DNA of 64,000 bases from Streptosporangiaceae bacterium NEAU-GS5 (GTDB lineage: Bacteria; Actinomycetota; Actinomycetes; Streptosporangiales; Streptosporangiaceae), in assembly GCA_017592665.1 (NCBI GenBank), contig JAGFNW010000016.1:124001-188000 (forward strand), read 5' to 3'. The notes under the pieces were generated by a model that searched no databases, was not told the DNA's origin, and saw nothing but the letters and a program-made list of their open reading frames with translations. Below, one piece after another: positions 19,993 through 28,562 of the stretch; position 1 is the stretch's first letter; the number at the start of each line of letters is the position of its first letter. The position numbers were made by a program, and so were the translations under genes.

Positions 19993-22896
19993 TCACCTGC
20001 TCAGGGTGAAGTCCCTGATCCGCAGGTCGCCGGAGAATACGAGATACAGGTCTCGTACGCCGTTGGCGCCGGTGAGCGTCGCGGTGGCCGTGCCGTAGGT
20101 GTAGATGTCGCCGGTGGCGGGCACGGCGGCCGTGCCGGCGAGCGGCCCCGTCGGCGAGCCGACGCGCAGCTGGATCGCGCCGCCCGACACCGACGCGACG
20201 CCGGCCGAGAACGACGAGCCCAGCTTGGCCTGCTTGAACGCGATCCAGTCACCGGAACCCCCGCCTACGGCCTCGCCGCTGACCTTGGACTCGTCGACAA
20301 GGTCGACGCCCGAGTAGTCGTCGAAGTCGATGGCGCGGGTCTTGGCCGCCAGGTCGCGCGGCGGGATGGTCTCGCCCTGGACGTGCAGCGTGGTCCGCTG
20401 CCTGATGGCCGACGAGGAGCTGCCGACGAGGATGTCGTGCGTGGCCGCCTCGACCGTCCACTTGTTGCGCGTGTAGTCCCAGAGGGCGAGGTCGGCCTTC
20501 TTGACGTGCAGGGTGACGGTCGCCGTCTGGTGGGGGGCGAGGTCGACCCGCTGGAAGCCGCGCAGCTGCTTGACCGGCTGGGTGAAGCGGGACTGCTGCT
20601 GGTGGGTGTAGAGCTGGACCACCTCGGCGCCCGCGCGGGACCCGGTGTTGGTGACCTTCACGCTCACGTCGTAGCCGTCGCCAACAGAGGTGACGCGCAG
20701 GCCCTGGTAGCCGAACGTGGTGTAGGAAAGGCCGTGCCCGAACGAGTAGAGCGGGTCGCCCTTGTAGTACAGGTAGGTCATCCCGGTCTTGGTGATGTCG
20801 TAGTTGAGGATGTCCGGGAGGTTGTCCGACTTGTACCAGGTCTGCGGCAGCCGGCCGGACGGGTTGACGTCGCCGAAGACGACGTCGGCGACGGCGTGCC
20901 CCGTCTCGTTGCCCGCGTGCGTGGTCCACAGCAGCGACTTCGGCTGCACCGCCATGGTCGTCGGGTAGCCGTCCTCCAGCACCACGACCGTGTTGGGGTT
21001 GACCTTCTGCACGGCCGCGATCAGGTCCTGCTGGCTCTGCCCGAGGGACAGGCCGCTGCGGTCGTGGTTCTCCCGCCCGGCCACCCACGGGTTGCTGCCG
21101 ACCACGACGACGGCCGCGTCCGCGCCCTTGGCCGCGGCGGCCGCCGTCTGCGTGCCCTCGGTGATCGTCTCGAGCGCGAAGTGCGCGGCGTCGGCCTTGG
21201 AGGTGGTGGTCAGCACGCCGTCGGCGCCGACGCCCACGTAGTGCTCGGGGATCCACCACCAGCCCTCGTTGGTCTCGTAGCCCACGTACTGGATGAGGTA
21301 GCTGCCGTCGGCCTGCTTCTCCAGGTGGAACTGCTGCTGGACGTACCAGCCGTCGGGGTTGTCGGAGCCGGCCAGGAACGGGCCGAAGTTGCCGGTGAGC
21401 ATCTTGCCGTTGCCCACGTTGCGCAGGGTCGACACGCCGTCGGTCCAGTCGTTGAGGTCGAACTGGCTGGCCGCGGTGGGCGTCGTGTCGGAGACGGCCA
21501 CGCTGGTCGTCGCGTCCTTGACCGTGACGTACCTGCCGCTGGCGACATCCTTCAGCGCGACCCGGTCGAGGGCGTCGGCGCCGGTGACGGTGGCCTGCGG
21601 GAGCCGCTCCTTGATCGCGGCCAGCGGGGTCACCTCGTAGGGGCGGTTTCCCCCGTACCAGTCGCGGAACAGGGTGTTCTGCAGCGGGCCGATGACCGCG
21701 ACCTTCTTCAGGCCGGTCTTCAACGGCAGCACACCGCTGTTCTTGAGCAGGACCATGGCCTCGTCGGCCGTCTGCCGGTTGAGCTGCCGGTTGGCCGGCG
21801 AGTTGATGGCGTCCTTGGTGATCTTCGCGTACGGCCCGCCGTCCGGGTCGAACTGGCCGAGCCGGGTGCGGATGGTCAGCGCGTGCCCGACGGCCGTGTT
21901 GACGTCGGCCTCGGTGAGCAGGCCCTGGGAGAGCGCCGCCTTTATCGAGTTGATCATGTTGGTGGTCGTGTTGTTCTCGACCGTGAAGCTGTCCTCGCCG
22001 GCCTTCAGGGTGGCCGCGTAGGAGGACGGCTCGTCCGGGTAGTAGTGCTCGAACTGGTAGAGCGCCTGCGGCGCCCAGGCGTCGCTGACGTTGTAGAGCG
22101 TCTTGCTGGTCCAGCTCCGCACGACATGGTTCATGTCCTGGTTGACCGTGTTGGGCCGGCCGTTGACGTAGTTGTAGGAGCCCATCACGCCGGTGGCGGC
22201 GTCGTTGCCGATGGGGATGCGGAAGGCCGCCTCGTCGTACTCGTGCTTGACGCGAGGGATCAGGTTGGAGGACGTGCCGCTGCGGTTGAACTCGTTGTTG
22301 TTGGCCAGGTAGTGCTTCAGCACGGGGGCCGTCTTCAGGTAGACGGGGTCGTCGCCTTCGAGGCCCTTGCCGTACGCGCTGGCGATGAGGCCCGTGAGCA
22401 GCGGATCCTCGGAGTAGCCCTCCTCGTTGCGGCCCCAGCGGGGGTCGCGCAGCAGGTTGACGACGGGCGCCCACACCTGGGTGCCCCACAGGACGGGGTT
22501 GAGCGCGTTGTAGCCGCGCGCCTCGTCGCCGACGGCCGAGCCCACCTTCTTGATCAGGGCGGTGTCCCAGGTGGCGGCGAGCCCGACCGGCTGCGGGAAG
22601 ACCGTGCCGTTGGCGAGCTTCTGATTCCAGTTGTCGTTGTTGTCATTGGACCAGGCGACGCCGTGGAGGGCCTCGGTTCCGGTCTTGAAGTACGGGATGC
22701 CGAGGCGCGGGATGGCGGCCTGCGACTGGTGCAACAGCGAGATCTTCTCGTCGAGAGTCAGCCGCCCGAGGAGATCGTCGACCCGCTGCTGCACGGAGAG
22801 CGCGGGATTGTTGAACGGATAGGCGACATCCGCCCTGGCTGGGGTCGGGAGCGCGATCAGGGCTAAGGACGCCCCGATCGCCAGAAGACGTTTCAT
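19993..22896 (-). CDS. Secreted GH3 beta-glycosidase/xylosidase with trefoil-like insert
   Basis: This 967-residue secreted family 3 enzyme has a signal peptide (MKRLLAIGASLALIALPTPARA) and then the same order as the cytoplasmic copy at 4267-7053: GH3 barrel, interrupted C-terminal domain, FN3-like domain and a CBM6-like sandwich. The predicted nucleophile is Asp272 in NVSDAWAP. The inserted domain (about 455-560, with LRNVGNGKMLTG and HYVGVGADG) resembles a beta-trefoil and may bind carbohydrate. I chose the ATG at 22896 because the signal peptide begins there and TGAGGA precedes it. It is the last gene of a GH31-importer operon, only 7 bp after the permease, so it probably trims xylose or glucose from oligosaccharides outside the cell. 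Confidence 0.93.
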   Translation of the reverse strand: MKRLLAIGASLALIALPTPARADVAYPFNNPALSVQQRVDDLLGRLTLDEKISLLHQSQAAIPRLGIPYFKTGTEALHGVAWSNDNNDNWNQKLANGTVFPQPVGLAATWDTALIKKVGSAVGDEARGYNALNPVLWGTQVWAPVVNLLRDPRWGRNEEGYSEDPLLTGLIASAYGKGLEGDDPVYLKTAPVLKHYLANNNEFNRSGTSSNLIPRVKHEYDEAAFRIPIGNDAATGVMGSYNYVNGRPNTVNQDMNHVVRSWTSKTLYNVSDAWAPQALYQFEHYYPDEPSSYAATLKAGEDSFTVENNTTTNMINSIKAALSQGLLTEADVNTAVGHALTIRTRLGQFDPDGGPYAKITKDAINSPANRQLNRQTADEAMVLLKNSGVLPLKTGLKKVAVIGPLQNTLFRDWYGGNRPYEVTPLAAIKERLPQATVTGADALDRVALKDVASGRYVTVKDATTSVAVSDTTPTAASQFDLNDWTDGVSTLRNVGNGKMLTGNFGPFLAGSDNPDGWYVQQQFHLEKQADGSYLIQYVGYETNEGWWWIPEHYVGVGADGVLTTTSKADAAHFALETITEGTQTAAAAAKGADAAVVVVGSNPWVAGRENHDRSGLSLGQSQQDLIAAVQKVNPNTVVVLEDGYPTTMAVQPKSLLWTTHAGNETGHAVADVVFGDVNPSGRLPQTWYKSDNLPDILNYDITKTGMTYLYYKGDPLYSFGHGLSYTTFGYQGLRVTSVGDGYDVSVKVTNTGSRAGAEVVQLYTHQQQSRFTQPVKQLRGFQRVDLAPHQTATVTLHVKKADLALWDYTRNKWTVEAATHDILVGSSSSAIRQRTTLHVQGETIPPRDLAAKTRAIDFDDYSGVDLVDESKVSGEAVGGGSGDWIAFKQAKLGSSFSAGVASVSGGAIQLRVGSPTGPLAGTAAVPATGDIYTYGTATATLTGANGVRDLYLVFSGDLRIRDFTLSR

Positions 22897-22903
22897 GTGA
22901 TCC

Positions 22904-23716
22904 TCACTTGATCGCGCCCACGGTGACACCGCGGGTCAGGGTGCGCTGGAAGATCAGGAAGAAGGCCACGGCCGGAATGATCCCGAGCAACGCCGAGGCG
23001 CTCGACGTCGTCGCGTCCATGAGCTTCTCCCCCTGCAGGACGCCGAGGGCGACCGGCACGGTCTGGTTGTCGTTGGAGATCAGGAAGATGAGCGGGAGGA
23101 AGAACTCGTTCCAGGTCCAGATGAAGAAGAAGATCAGCAGCACGCTGAGCGTGGGGCGGCTGATCGGGACCACGATCCGCCACAGGGCGCGCCACCGTCC
23201 GGCTCCGTCGATGTGCGCCGCTTCGAGGATCTCCCCCGGGAACTGCCCGAGCACGGCGCTGAGCAGATAGGTGCCGAAGGCGGCCTGGATGACGGTGAAA
23301 ATCAAGATCACGGCGAGCTTCGAGTCGTACAGGCCCACCTCCTTGGACAGGTAGTAGAGGGGGTAGACCAGAGCTTCCTGCGGGAGCGTGTTGCCGACCA
23401 GGAAGAGCACGAGGATCCACAGGCGGCCGCGGACCCGGCCGATGCCGAGGGCGTAGGCGTTGAGGACCGAAAGGACGACCGCGGCGACGGCCACCGTGGC
23501 GCTGATCACGAAGCTGTTCCAGAGCTTGCCGCCGAAGTCGACCCGGTTCCAGAAGTCGACGATGCTCTGGAAGTACAGGCCCTTCGGCAGGCTGAGCGGG
23601 GTGCCCGAGGCGTAGTCGGCCGGCGACTTGAGCGCGTTGAAGGTCACGATCACGAACGGGAACAGCATCACGACGGCCAGCACGACCAGCGCGAACAGGA
23701 CCGAGTATCTCCTCAC
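22904..23716 (-). CDS. CUT1 sugar permease, MalG-like
   Basis: This 270-residue membrane protein is the second permease of the GH31-linked importer. It has six predicted membrane segments and the ATPase-contact loop EAAHIDGAGRWRALWRIVVP near residue 170. The GTG start at 23716 overlaps the upstream permease stop by 4 bp (GTGA), so the two halves of the channel are made in equal amounts. It is followed 7 bp later by the secreted GH3 gene. Confidence 0.92.
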   Translation of the reverse strand: MRRYSVLFALVVLAVVMLFPFVIVTFNALKSPADYASGTPLSLPKGLYFQSIVDFWNRVDFGGKLWNSFVISATVAVAAVVLSVLNAYALGIGRVRGRLWILVLFLVGNTLPQEALVYPLYYLSKEVGLYDSKLAVILIFTVIQAAFGTYLLSAVLGQFPGEILEAAHIDGAGRWRALWRIVVPISRPTLSVLLIFFFIWTWNEFFLPLIFLISNDNQTVPVALGVLQGEKLMDATTSSASALLGIIPAVAFFLIFQRTLTRGVTVGAIK

Positions 23717-24585
23717 TGGCCTTTCTCCTGTACGCGGAGGAACAGGAAGCTCACCACGACGATGATCAGCGCGAGGATCGTCGCTATGGCCGAGCCGTAG
23801 CCCACGTTGGCCTTCTCGAAGAAGTTCAGATACGAGAAGTAGGAGGGCACCATCGTGGCGTTGCCCGGCCCGCCCCGCGTCAGCACGAAGATCGGGCCGA
23901 AGACCTTGAGCGCGGCGATCGTGCAGGTCAGCAGCACGACGTAGATCTCTGGCCGGATCTGCGGAATGGTGATGTGCCAGAACCGACGCCACCACGAGGC
24001 CCCGTCGATGGACGCGGCCTCGTGGAGCGCCGGGTCGACCCGCTGGAGCCCGGCCATGAAGATGACCACCGGATATCCGAGCTGGAACCACACCATCACC
24101 GCCATCACGGTTGCCAGCGCGATATCCGGATCCCCCAGCCAGTTGACCTTCAGGTGGAAGATCTGGTTGAGCGCGCCGTATTGGGGGTGCAGCATCCACC
24201 CCCACACGACGCCGGCGATGGCGACCGGCAGCACCTGCGGCAGGTAGTAGGCCGCGCGGAGAGCCGACGCCGTCCTCGTGCCGAACCGCTTCCCGATGTA
24301 GTCGAAAAGAGCGGCCGCCAGAATCAGCCCGAACGCCGTCGGGATGATCGCCATCGCCACGATGAGGGCCGCGTTGTGGGCGAACGACCCCCAGAACCGC
24401 TCATCCTTGAACAGCCTCGCGTAGTTGTCGAACCCGATCCACGAGGGCGTGCCGACCCCGGTCCACCTGGTGAAACTCGTGGCCACATTCATGAAGAACG
24501 GCACCACGATGATCGCGAGAAACAACACGAGACTCGGCACCAGGTAAACCCAATAACCCCCCCGCCCCACCCCCCGCGTGATCAT
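23713..24585 (-). CDS. CUT1 sugar permease, MalF-like
   Basis: This 290-residue membrane protein is the first permease of the GH31-linked importer, with six predicted membrane segments and an EAA loop HEAASIDGASWWRRFWHITI near residue 205. I chose the ATG at 24585 because GGGAGAA lies 5-11 nt upstream. A GTG at 24630 would add 15 residues. The start region is unusual: ribosome site and ATG-ATC-ACG are one unit of a 41-bp periodic array that fills the gap to the binding-protein gene, and a 14-codon leader frame ends in an ATGA overlap with this ATG. Expression may therefore be tuned post-transcriptionally relative to the binding protein. Confidence 0.92.
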   Translation of the reverse strand: MITRGVGRGGYWVYLVPSLVLFLAIIVVPFFMNVATSFTRWTGVGTPSWIGFDNYARLFKDERFWGSFAHNAALIVAMAIIPTAFGLILAAALFDYIGKRFGTRTASALRAAYYLPQVLPVAIAGVVWGWMLHPQYGALNQIFHLKVNWLGDPDIALATVMAVMVWFQLGYPVVIFMAGLQRVDPALHEAASIDGASWWRRFWHITIPQIRPEIYVVLLTCTIAALKVFGPIFVLTRGGPGNATMVPSYFSYLNFFEKANVGYGSAIATILALIIVVVSFLFLRVQEKGQ

Positions 24586-24786
24586 GCAGGTTCTCCCAAG
24601 GGCGAGGTCGGCGCGTTCGTGATCATGCACTTTCTCCCGAAGTCCTGGTAGTGCGCTTCGTGATCATGCAAGTGCATGATCACCACCGCCGTGAGCAGGG
24701 GAAAGGGAATTGGTACATGATCAACATCCTTGCGAGGTGCGCGTTGGGAATCCGTGCAAGATCACGGCGGGGGGGTGGGGGGTGGG
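24557..24786. repeat. Head-to-head 41-bp periodic repeat array (imperfect 230-bp inverted repeat)
   Basis: The 11-bp core GTGATCATGCA occurs at 24578, 24619 and 24660, exactly 41 bp apart. Its inverted form TGCATGATCAC occurs at 24673, and diverged copies TACATGATCAA and TGCAAGATCAC occur at 24714 and 24755, again exactly 41 bp apart. The axis is between 24671 and 24672. In four of the six units GGGA sits exactly 5 nt before the core, read in the unit direction. C-rich (24557-24577) and G-rich (24767-24786) flanks are also complementary. The left arm includes the start codon of the permease, and the right arm runs to the stop of the binding-protein gene. It may be a duplicated translation-start region, an operator array or a hairpin that sets differential expression. 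Confidence 0.8.
24582..24626 (-). CDS. Possible 14-residue leader peptide before permease
   Basis: Within the repeat array an ATG at 24626, preceded by GGGAGAAAG, opens a frame reading MITNAPTSPLGEPA. Its TGA overlaps the permease ATG as ATGA. The duplication that made it shifted the frame, because 41 is not a multiple of 3. It could feed ribosomes to the permease start. Whether it is translated is unknown. Confidence 0.4.
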   Translation of the reverse strand: MITNAPTSPLGEPA

Positions 24787-26100
24787 TTAGTTGCCGATGT
24801 CGGCGAGGTTGTCGTTGTAGGGCTGGGCCATCTCGTCGAGGACCTTGGCGGAGGTCTCGCCGTTGATCAGATTCTGGACGGCGGAGACGAGGACGTCGTA
24901 GTAGCCGGGGGCCGGCCAGTCAGGGTAGAAGGCCAGGCCGTCCTGGGAGTTGAGCTTGTTGAAGTTGTCGATGAGCTCCTTGGACTTCTCGTCCGTGATC
25001 GCCGTCGGGTCGGCCGCGACCGGGACGCCGCCGGAGTTGCCGAGCAGGTTCTGGATCTCCTTGCTCATCGTGATGTCGATGAAGTCGTACGCGAGATCCT
25101 TGTTCTTGGCCTTCTCCGGCACGACCCAGATGTTGCCGCTCGACCCGGGCGCCATCTGGTTGCCCGGCCACAGGAACGAGCCCCACTGGAAGTCCTTGAC
25201 GGTCGACTGGACGCGCCCGTACCACCACGATCCGGAGACCATGATGGGGAACTTGCCGCCCATGAACGCGACGCCCATGTCCTCGGACTTGATCCCGGCC
25301 GAGTCCTTGCTGATGTAGCCCTTCTTCACCCAGTCGGCGAGGGTGTCGGCCGCGTAGGTGAGCTCGGGGCCGTGGAAGTCGACCTTGCCCTGGTAGAGCT
25401 CGAACGCGTTGACCCACTGCCGGTTGGCCTTGCTCAGCGCCAGCAGGTAGAAGATCTGCTGGGCCGGATAGTCGGCGGCGGCGTTGGAGATCGGGGTGAC
25501 CCCGGCCTTCTTGAACGTGTCGAGCGCGGCCACGAACTCGTCGAACGTGGTCGGCACGGTCACCTTGTACTTATCGAACAAGTCCTTGTTGTAGTAGACC
25601 ATCACGTATTCGCCGTAGTTCGGCACGCCGTACCACTTGTCGGCGCCCATGATGCCCCGGGCGTCGTATTTGGCGGTGGTCTGCAGGGACGCGCTCAGCA
25701 GCTTGTCCCAGCCGCGCTTGGTGGCTTCCGCGGTGAGGTCGGTGAGCAGGCCCTGCTTGGCCATCAGGCCGGCGGTCGCGTTGCCCTTGTTGTACTCCAT
25801 GATGTCCGGCGCCTGGTCGGAGTTGAGGACCATGCTCGCCGTCTTCTGGATCTGGTCGAAGCTCTTCTCCTCGAACTTGACCTTGACGTTCGGGTGGCTC
25901 GCCTCGAACCTCTTGATCGCCTCGGTCCAGGCCTTGCCCATGGCGCTGTCGGCGGTCTCGTAGTGCCAGAGCGTCAGCGTGCGTGGGCCGGCCGACGGCT
26001 GCGACGACGACCCGGACGAGGAGGAGGTTGAGTTGGAGCCGCAGGCGGCGAGGGCCAGTGCCGCCGCGGTCAACGCCGCGGCCGTCCTCAATTTGAACAT
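24787..26100 (-). CDS. Sugar-binding lipoprotein of GH31-linked importer
   Basis: This 437-residue family 1 extracellular binding protein has a lipoprotein signal with lipobox LAAC and Cys20, then a Ser/Gly-rich linker and the binding domain beginning RTLTLWHYE. Its length is normal for CUT1 binding proteins. The ATG is preceded by GGAGA. It lies 9 bp after the alpha-xylosidase gene and before two permeases, so it probably binds a xylose-substituted oligosaccharide, such as a xyloglucan fragment or isoprimeverose (inference from the neighbour). A 201-bp repeat-filled gap separates it from the first permease, unlike the rest of the operon where genes abut. Confidence 0.92.
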   Translation of the reverse strand: MFKLRTAAALTAAALALAACGSNSTSSSSGSSSQPSAGPRTLTLWHYETADSAMGKAWTEAIKRFEASHPNVKVKFEEKSFDQIQKTASMVLNSDQAPDIMEYNKGNATAGLMAKQGLLTDLTAEATKRGWDKLLSASLQTTAKYDARGIMGADKWYGVPNYGEYVMVYYNKDLFDKYKVTVPTTFDEFVAALDTFKKAGVTPISNAAADYPAQQIFYLLALSKANRQWVNAFELYQGKVDFHGPELTYAADTLADWVKKGYISKDSAGIKSEDMGVAFMGGKFPIMVSGSWWYGRVQSTVKDFQWGSFLWPGNQMAPGSSGNIWVVPEKAKNKDLAYDFIDITMSKEIQNLLGNSGGVPVAADPTAITDEKSKELIDNFNKLNSQDGLAFYPDWPAPGYYDVLVSAVQNLINGETSAKVLDEMAQPYNDNLADIGN

Positions 26101-26109
26101 CGTTGTCTC

Positions 26110-28359
26110 CTAGTTGATGACGGCTTCGGCGCGGTCGATCCGCTTGGGTCCTTCGGTGGTGATGACCGGCGTGCCGTCCTCCCACCGGACGGTGACGGTG
26201 GTCGTTCCGTCCAGGTCCTTGATCGTCGTACGGCTCTCGGCCGTGCCGTAGCACAGCAGGGTGATCTGCGGGTCGTCGGTGACGCGGTCGGCCGCCTCGG
26301 CCACCGGGATCGCCGCGCCGTGCCGTACGAACAGAGGGATCCGGTCGAGCGGCGGGGAGACGGCGACGTGCCGGCACCCCTGGAGGATCTCGCCGGTCCA
26401 GTGGTCCACCCACGTCCCCGCGGGCAGGTAGACCGTTCTCGTCCCGTCGGCCGAGGTCATGGGGGCGACCAGGAGATCCTCGCCGAGCAGGTACTCAAGG
26501 TCGGCCTGCCAGGCCACCGGGTCGTCTGGATAGTCGACGCACAGCGCCCGCATCATGGGCGCGCCCGTCTCCGCGGCGGTCACCGCGGCCGAATAGATGT
26601 ACGGCATGAGCCGGTAGCGCATCCGGATCGCCTCGACGACCTGGGCCTCCACGTCGGGGAACTCCCAGGGCTCACGGCTGGTCGTGCCGTGGAAGCGGAC
26701 CAGCGGAGAAAGCGCCCCGAACTGCGCCCAACGGACGAACAGGTCGTCGGTCGGCCGGCCGTGGAAACCACCGGCGTCGTGGCTCCAGAAGGGAACGCCG
26801 GACAGGCCGTGCGACAGGCCGCCGCGGATCGTGCTGCCCATGGCCGGGTAGACGGCGTCGGAGTCGCCGCTCCACTGCGCCGAGTGGCGCTGCCCGCCGA
26901 GGTACGACGAGCGCGCCCACACCAGCGCGTAGCCCCTGACCTCGCGGGTCACGTCGGCGACCAGGTCGTTGAAGAGCAGCGTGTAGACGTTGTGCAGTTC
27001 GGTGCCGGTCATCCCGTTGAAGGCCACCGCGTCGTGCGGCACGCCTTCGGCGAAGTCGGTCTTGAACACCGCGACGCCCTGCTCCAGCAGGCTCTTCAGC
27101 AGCCCGCGGAACCAGGCGGCGGCGTCGGGATTGGTGAAGTCGACGATGGCGGAAGCAGGGTAGGAGCCGTGCCAGACGTCGGCCACGTAGGGCTCACCCG
27201 ACGGCGTCTTCAGGAAGAATCCCCGCTCGGCCACCTCGGCGAACGCCGGACTGAGATGCGAAATATAGGGGTTCATCCAGAGGCATACCTTGAATCCCAT
27301 TTCATCAAGAGCGGCCAGCATGCCCTCTGGGTCGGGGAATGTCACCGGGTCCCAGCGCATGTCCGACCAGTGATCCTCGGCCTGCCAGTAGGTGTCGAGG
27401 TGCAGCACGTCGCACGGGATGCCCCTGGACCGGATCTTCCTGGCCCGCTCCATGACCCGCTCCTGGCTGTCACGGAAGAACCCCGAGGAGATCCAGGTGC
27501 CGAACGCCCACTTCGGCGGGAGCACGGGAGCACTCGTCAGCGCGTCATAGCGGCCCAGCGCCTCGGCCGGGCTGCCGGCGATCACGTAATAGTCGATCAG
27601 GTCGTCGGGGACGACGATCTGCACGGCGCTGTGCGTCGACTGGCACATGTCGAACTCGACCGGCATGCCGCTGTCCACCGCGATCGCGTAGCCGCGGCTG
27701 GACACATAGAAGGGGATGTTCTTGTACGCGCGCTGCGACTCGGCGCCGAAGGCGTCGAAGTTCCACATGAGGGGCCGCTGGCCGCGCTTGTCGACCGGGG
27801 TGAACGACTCGCCGAACCCGCCGAACGCCTCGTCGGCCGGAGCCACGAAGGTCTCGTGATAGGCCACGGTCACGCCGTCCGCGTTCGAGCGGCCGAAGGG
27901 CAGCGTGCGCAACCGGCCGCTGATGTCCGGCCGACCGGGGTCCTGCTCGACGAGCGTGCGGCCGGTCGGGTCGGTGAAGCGCAGGTGCCAGGGGTTGAGC
28001 TGGATCTCGGCGCGCAGCGCCCCGGCGTCCACGATCACGCGGTCGTCGGTCACGTCGATCCGCGTGCCGGCGTAGCTGCCGGGCCGTACGAGGGAAATGG
28101 CCCGAGCTGAGCGAGAACGCGCGTCGGCGTCCTCGCTCAGCCGCACCCGGATGACACCCTCTCCCGCGGCCGAGACCTGCACGACGAGCGTTTCCTCAGC
28201 CGTCGTGGCCCCTTTCAGCGTGATCGCCTGTTCGTCGGCGGTCACCACCTCGGCTCGCGTGAGTGCCGACAGTCCCCCCTCCCCCCGCTCGCGCACGGGC
28301 AGTTCGGGAGGGTCAGCCACGAAGTACTCACGCGCGATCAACGGGGGACGGTACGGCAT
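26110..28359 (-). CDS. GH31 alpha-xylosidase (YicI-like)
   Basis: This 749-residue family 31 hydrolase is probably an alpha-xylosidase that removes terminal alpha-xylose from xyloglucan fragments. Asp435 in FKTDFAEGVP is the predicted nucleophile and Asp499 in WSGD the acid/base. The KTDF context is typical of YicI-type xylosidases, whereas most alpha-glucosidases have WxDMNE. N-terminal galactose-mutarotase-like and C-terminal beta-sandwich regions flank the barrel. There is no signal peptide, so it acts in the cytoplasm. It is first in an operon with a complete importer and a secreted GH3. An alpha-glucosidase role is less likely but not excluded. Confidence 0.92.
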   Translation of the reverse strand: MPYRPPLIAREYFVADPPELPVRERGEGGLSALTRAEVVTADEQAITLKGATTAEETLVVQVSAAGEGVIRVRLSEDADARSRSARAISLVRPGSYAGTRIDVTDDRVIVDAGALRAEIQLNPWHLRFTDPTGRTLVEQDPGRPDISGRLRTLPFGRSNADGVTVAYHETFVAPADEAFGGFGESFTPVDKRGQRPLMWNFDAFGAESQRAYKNIPFYVSSRGYAIAVDSGMPVEFDMCQSTHSAVQIVVPDDLIDYYVIAGSPAEALGRYDALTSAPVLPPKWAFGTWISSGFFRDSQERVMERARKIRSRGIPCDVLHLDTYWQAEDHWSDMRWDPVTFPDPEGMLAALDEMGFKVCLWMNPYISHLSPAFAEVAERGFFLKTPSGEPYVADVWHGSYPASAIVDFTNPDAAAWFRGLLKSLLEQGVAVFKTDFAEGVPHDAVAFNGMTGTELHNVYTLLFNDLVADVTREVRGYALVWARSSYLGGQRHSAQWSGDSDAVYPAMGSTIRGGLSHGLSGVPFWSHDAGGFHGRPTDDLFVRWAQFGALSPLVRFHGTTSREPWEFPDVEAQVVEAIRMRYRLMPYIYSAAVTAAETGAPMMRALCVDYPDDPVAWQADLEYLLGEDLLVAPMTSADGTRTVYLPAGTWVDHWTGEILQGCRHVAVSPPLDRIPLFVRHGAAIPVAEAADRVTDDPQITLLCYGTAESRTTIKDLDGTTTVTVRWEDGTPVITTEGPKRIDRAEAVIN

Positions 28360-28393
28360 TCCTGCACTCCATGGGCTCAGGCGGTGTTGGGAA

Positions 28394-28416
28394 TTAGTTT
28401 GCCGTCCATCCCAACA
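28394..28416. promoter_or_regulatory. TTAGTTTG-type operator before GH31 operon
   Basis: The site reads TTAGTTTG, CC, GTCCATC, CCAACA and lies 35 bp upstream of the GH31 start. It matches the site before the second GH42 gene (40421) at 17 of 23 positions and the ROK promoter site (2731) at 14 of 23. An overlapping inverted repeat GTTGGGA/TCCCAAC spans 28386-28415. The identity of the regulator is inferred. Confidence 0.5.
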
Positions 28417-28562
28417 AACGTCAACGCGATGGGGCGGCCTCCCCGGCCCGCCCCCCGGGCGGCCCCGGCCACGGCCAGGAATGTGTGGCAGAAACGGCCG
28501 CTCTGCGCCCGCGGCGAACGACCTACTGTGGATTCCCCGCAGCGCGAGGAATTGGAGTTGTT

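Noticed and set aside
20383-22866. 827-codon plus-strand frame opposite the secreted GH3
   Set aside because: Same shadow pattern. The minus strand has signal peptide, catalytic motifs and operon context.
24573-24770. CRISPR-like array (11-bp repeats with 30-bp spacers)
   Set aside because: Repeats are too short, the array flips orientation at its centre, one copy is a gene start, and no cas gene is in the window.
24651-24866. 71-codon plus-strand frame starting in the repeat array
   Set aside because: It is built from the inverted repeat unit (RBS-like GGGA plus ATG-ATC) and runs antisense into the binding-protein gene. It is more likely a by-product of the inverted duplication than a gene.
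28485-28562. Upstream extension of the TauD-like gene
   Set aside because: The extra 26 codons are not protein-like and lack a ribosome site. The GTG at 28563 has GGAG at proper spacing.
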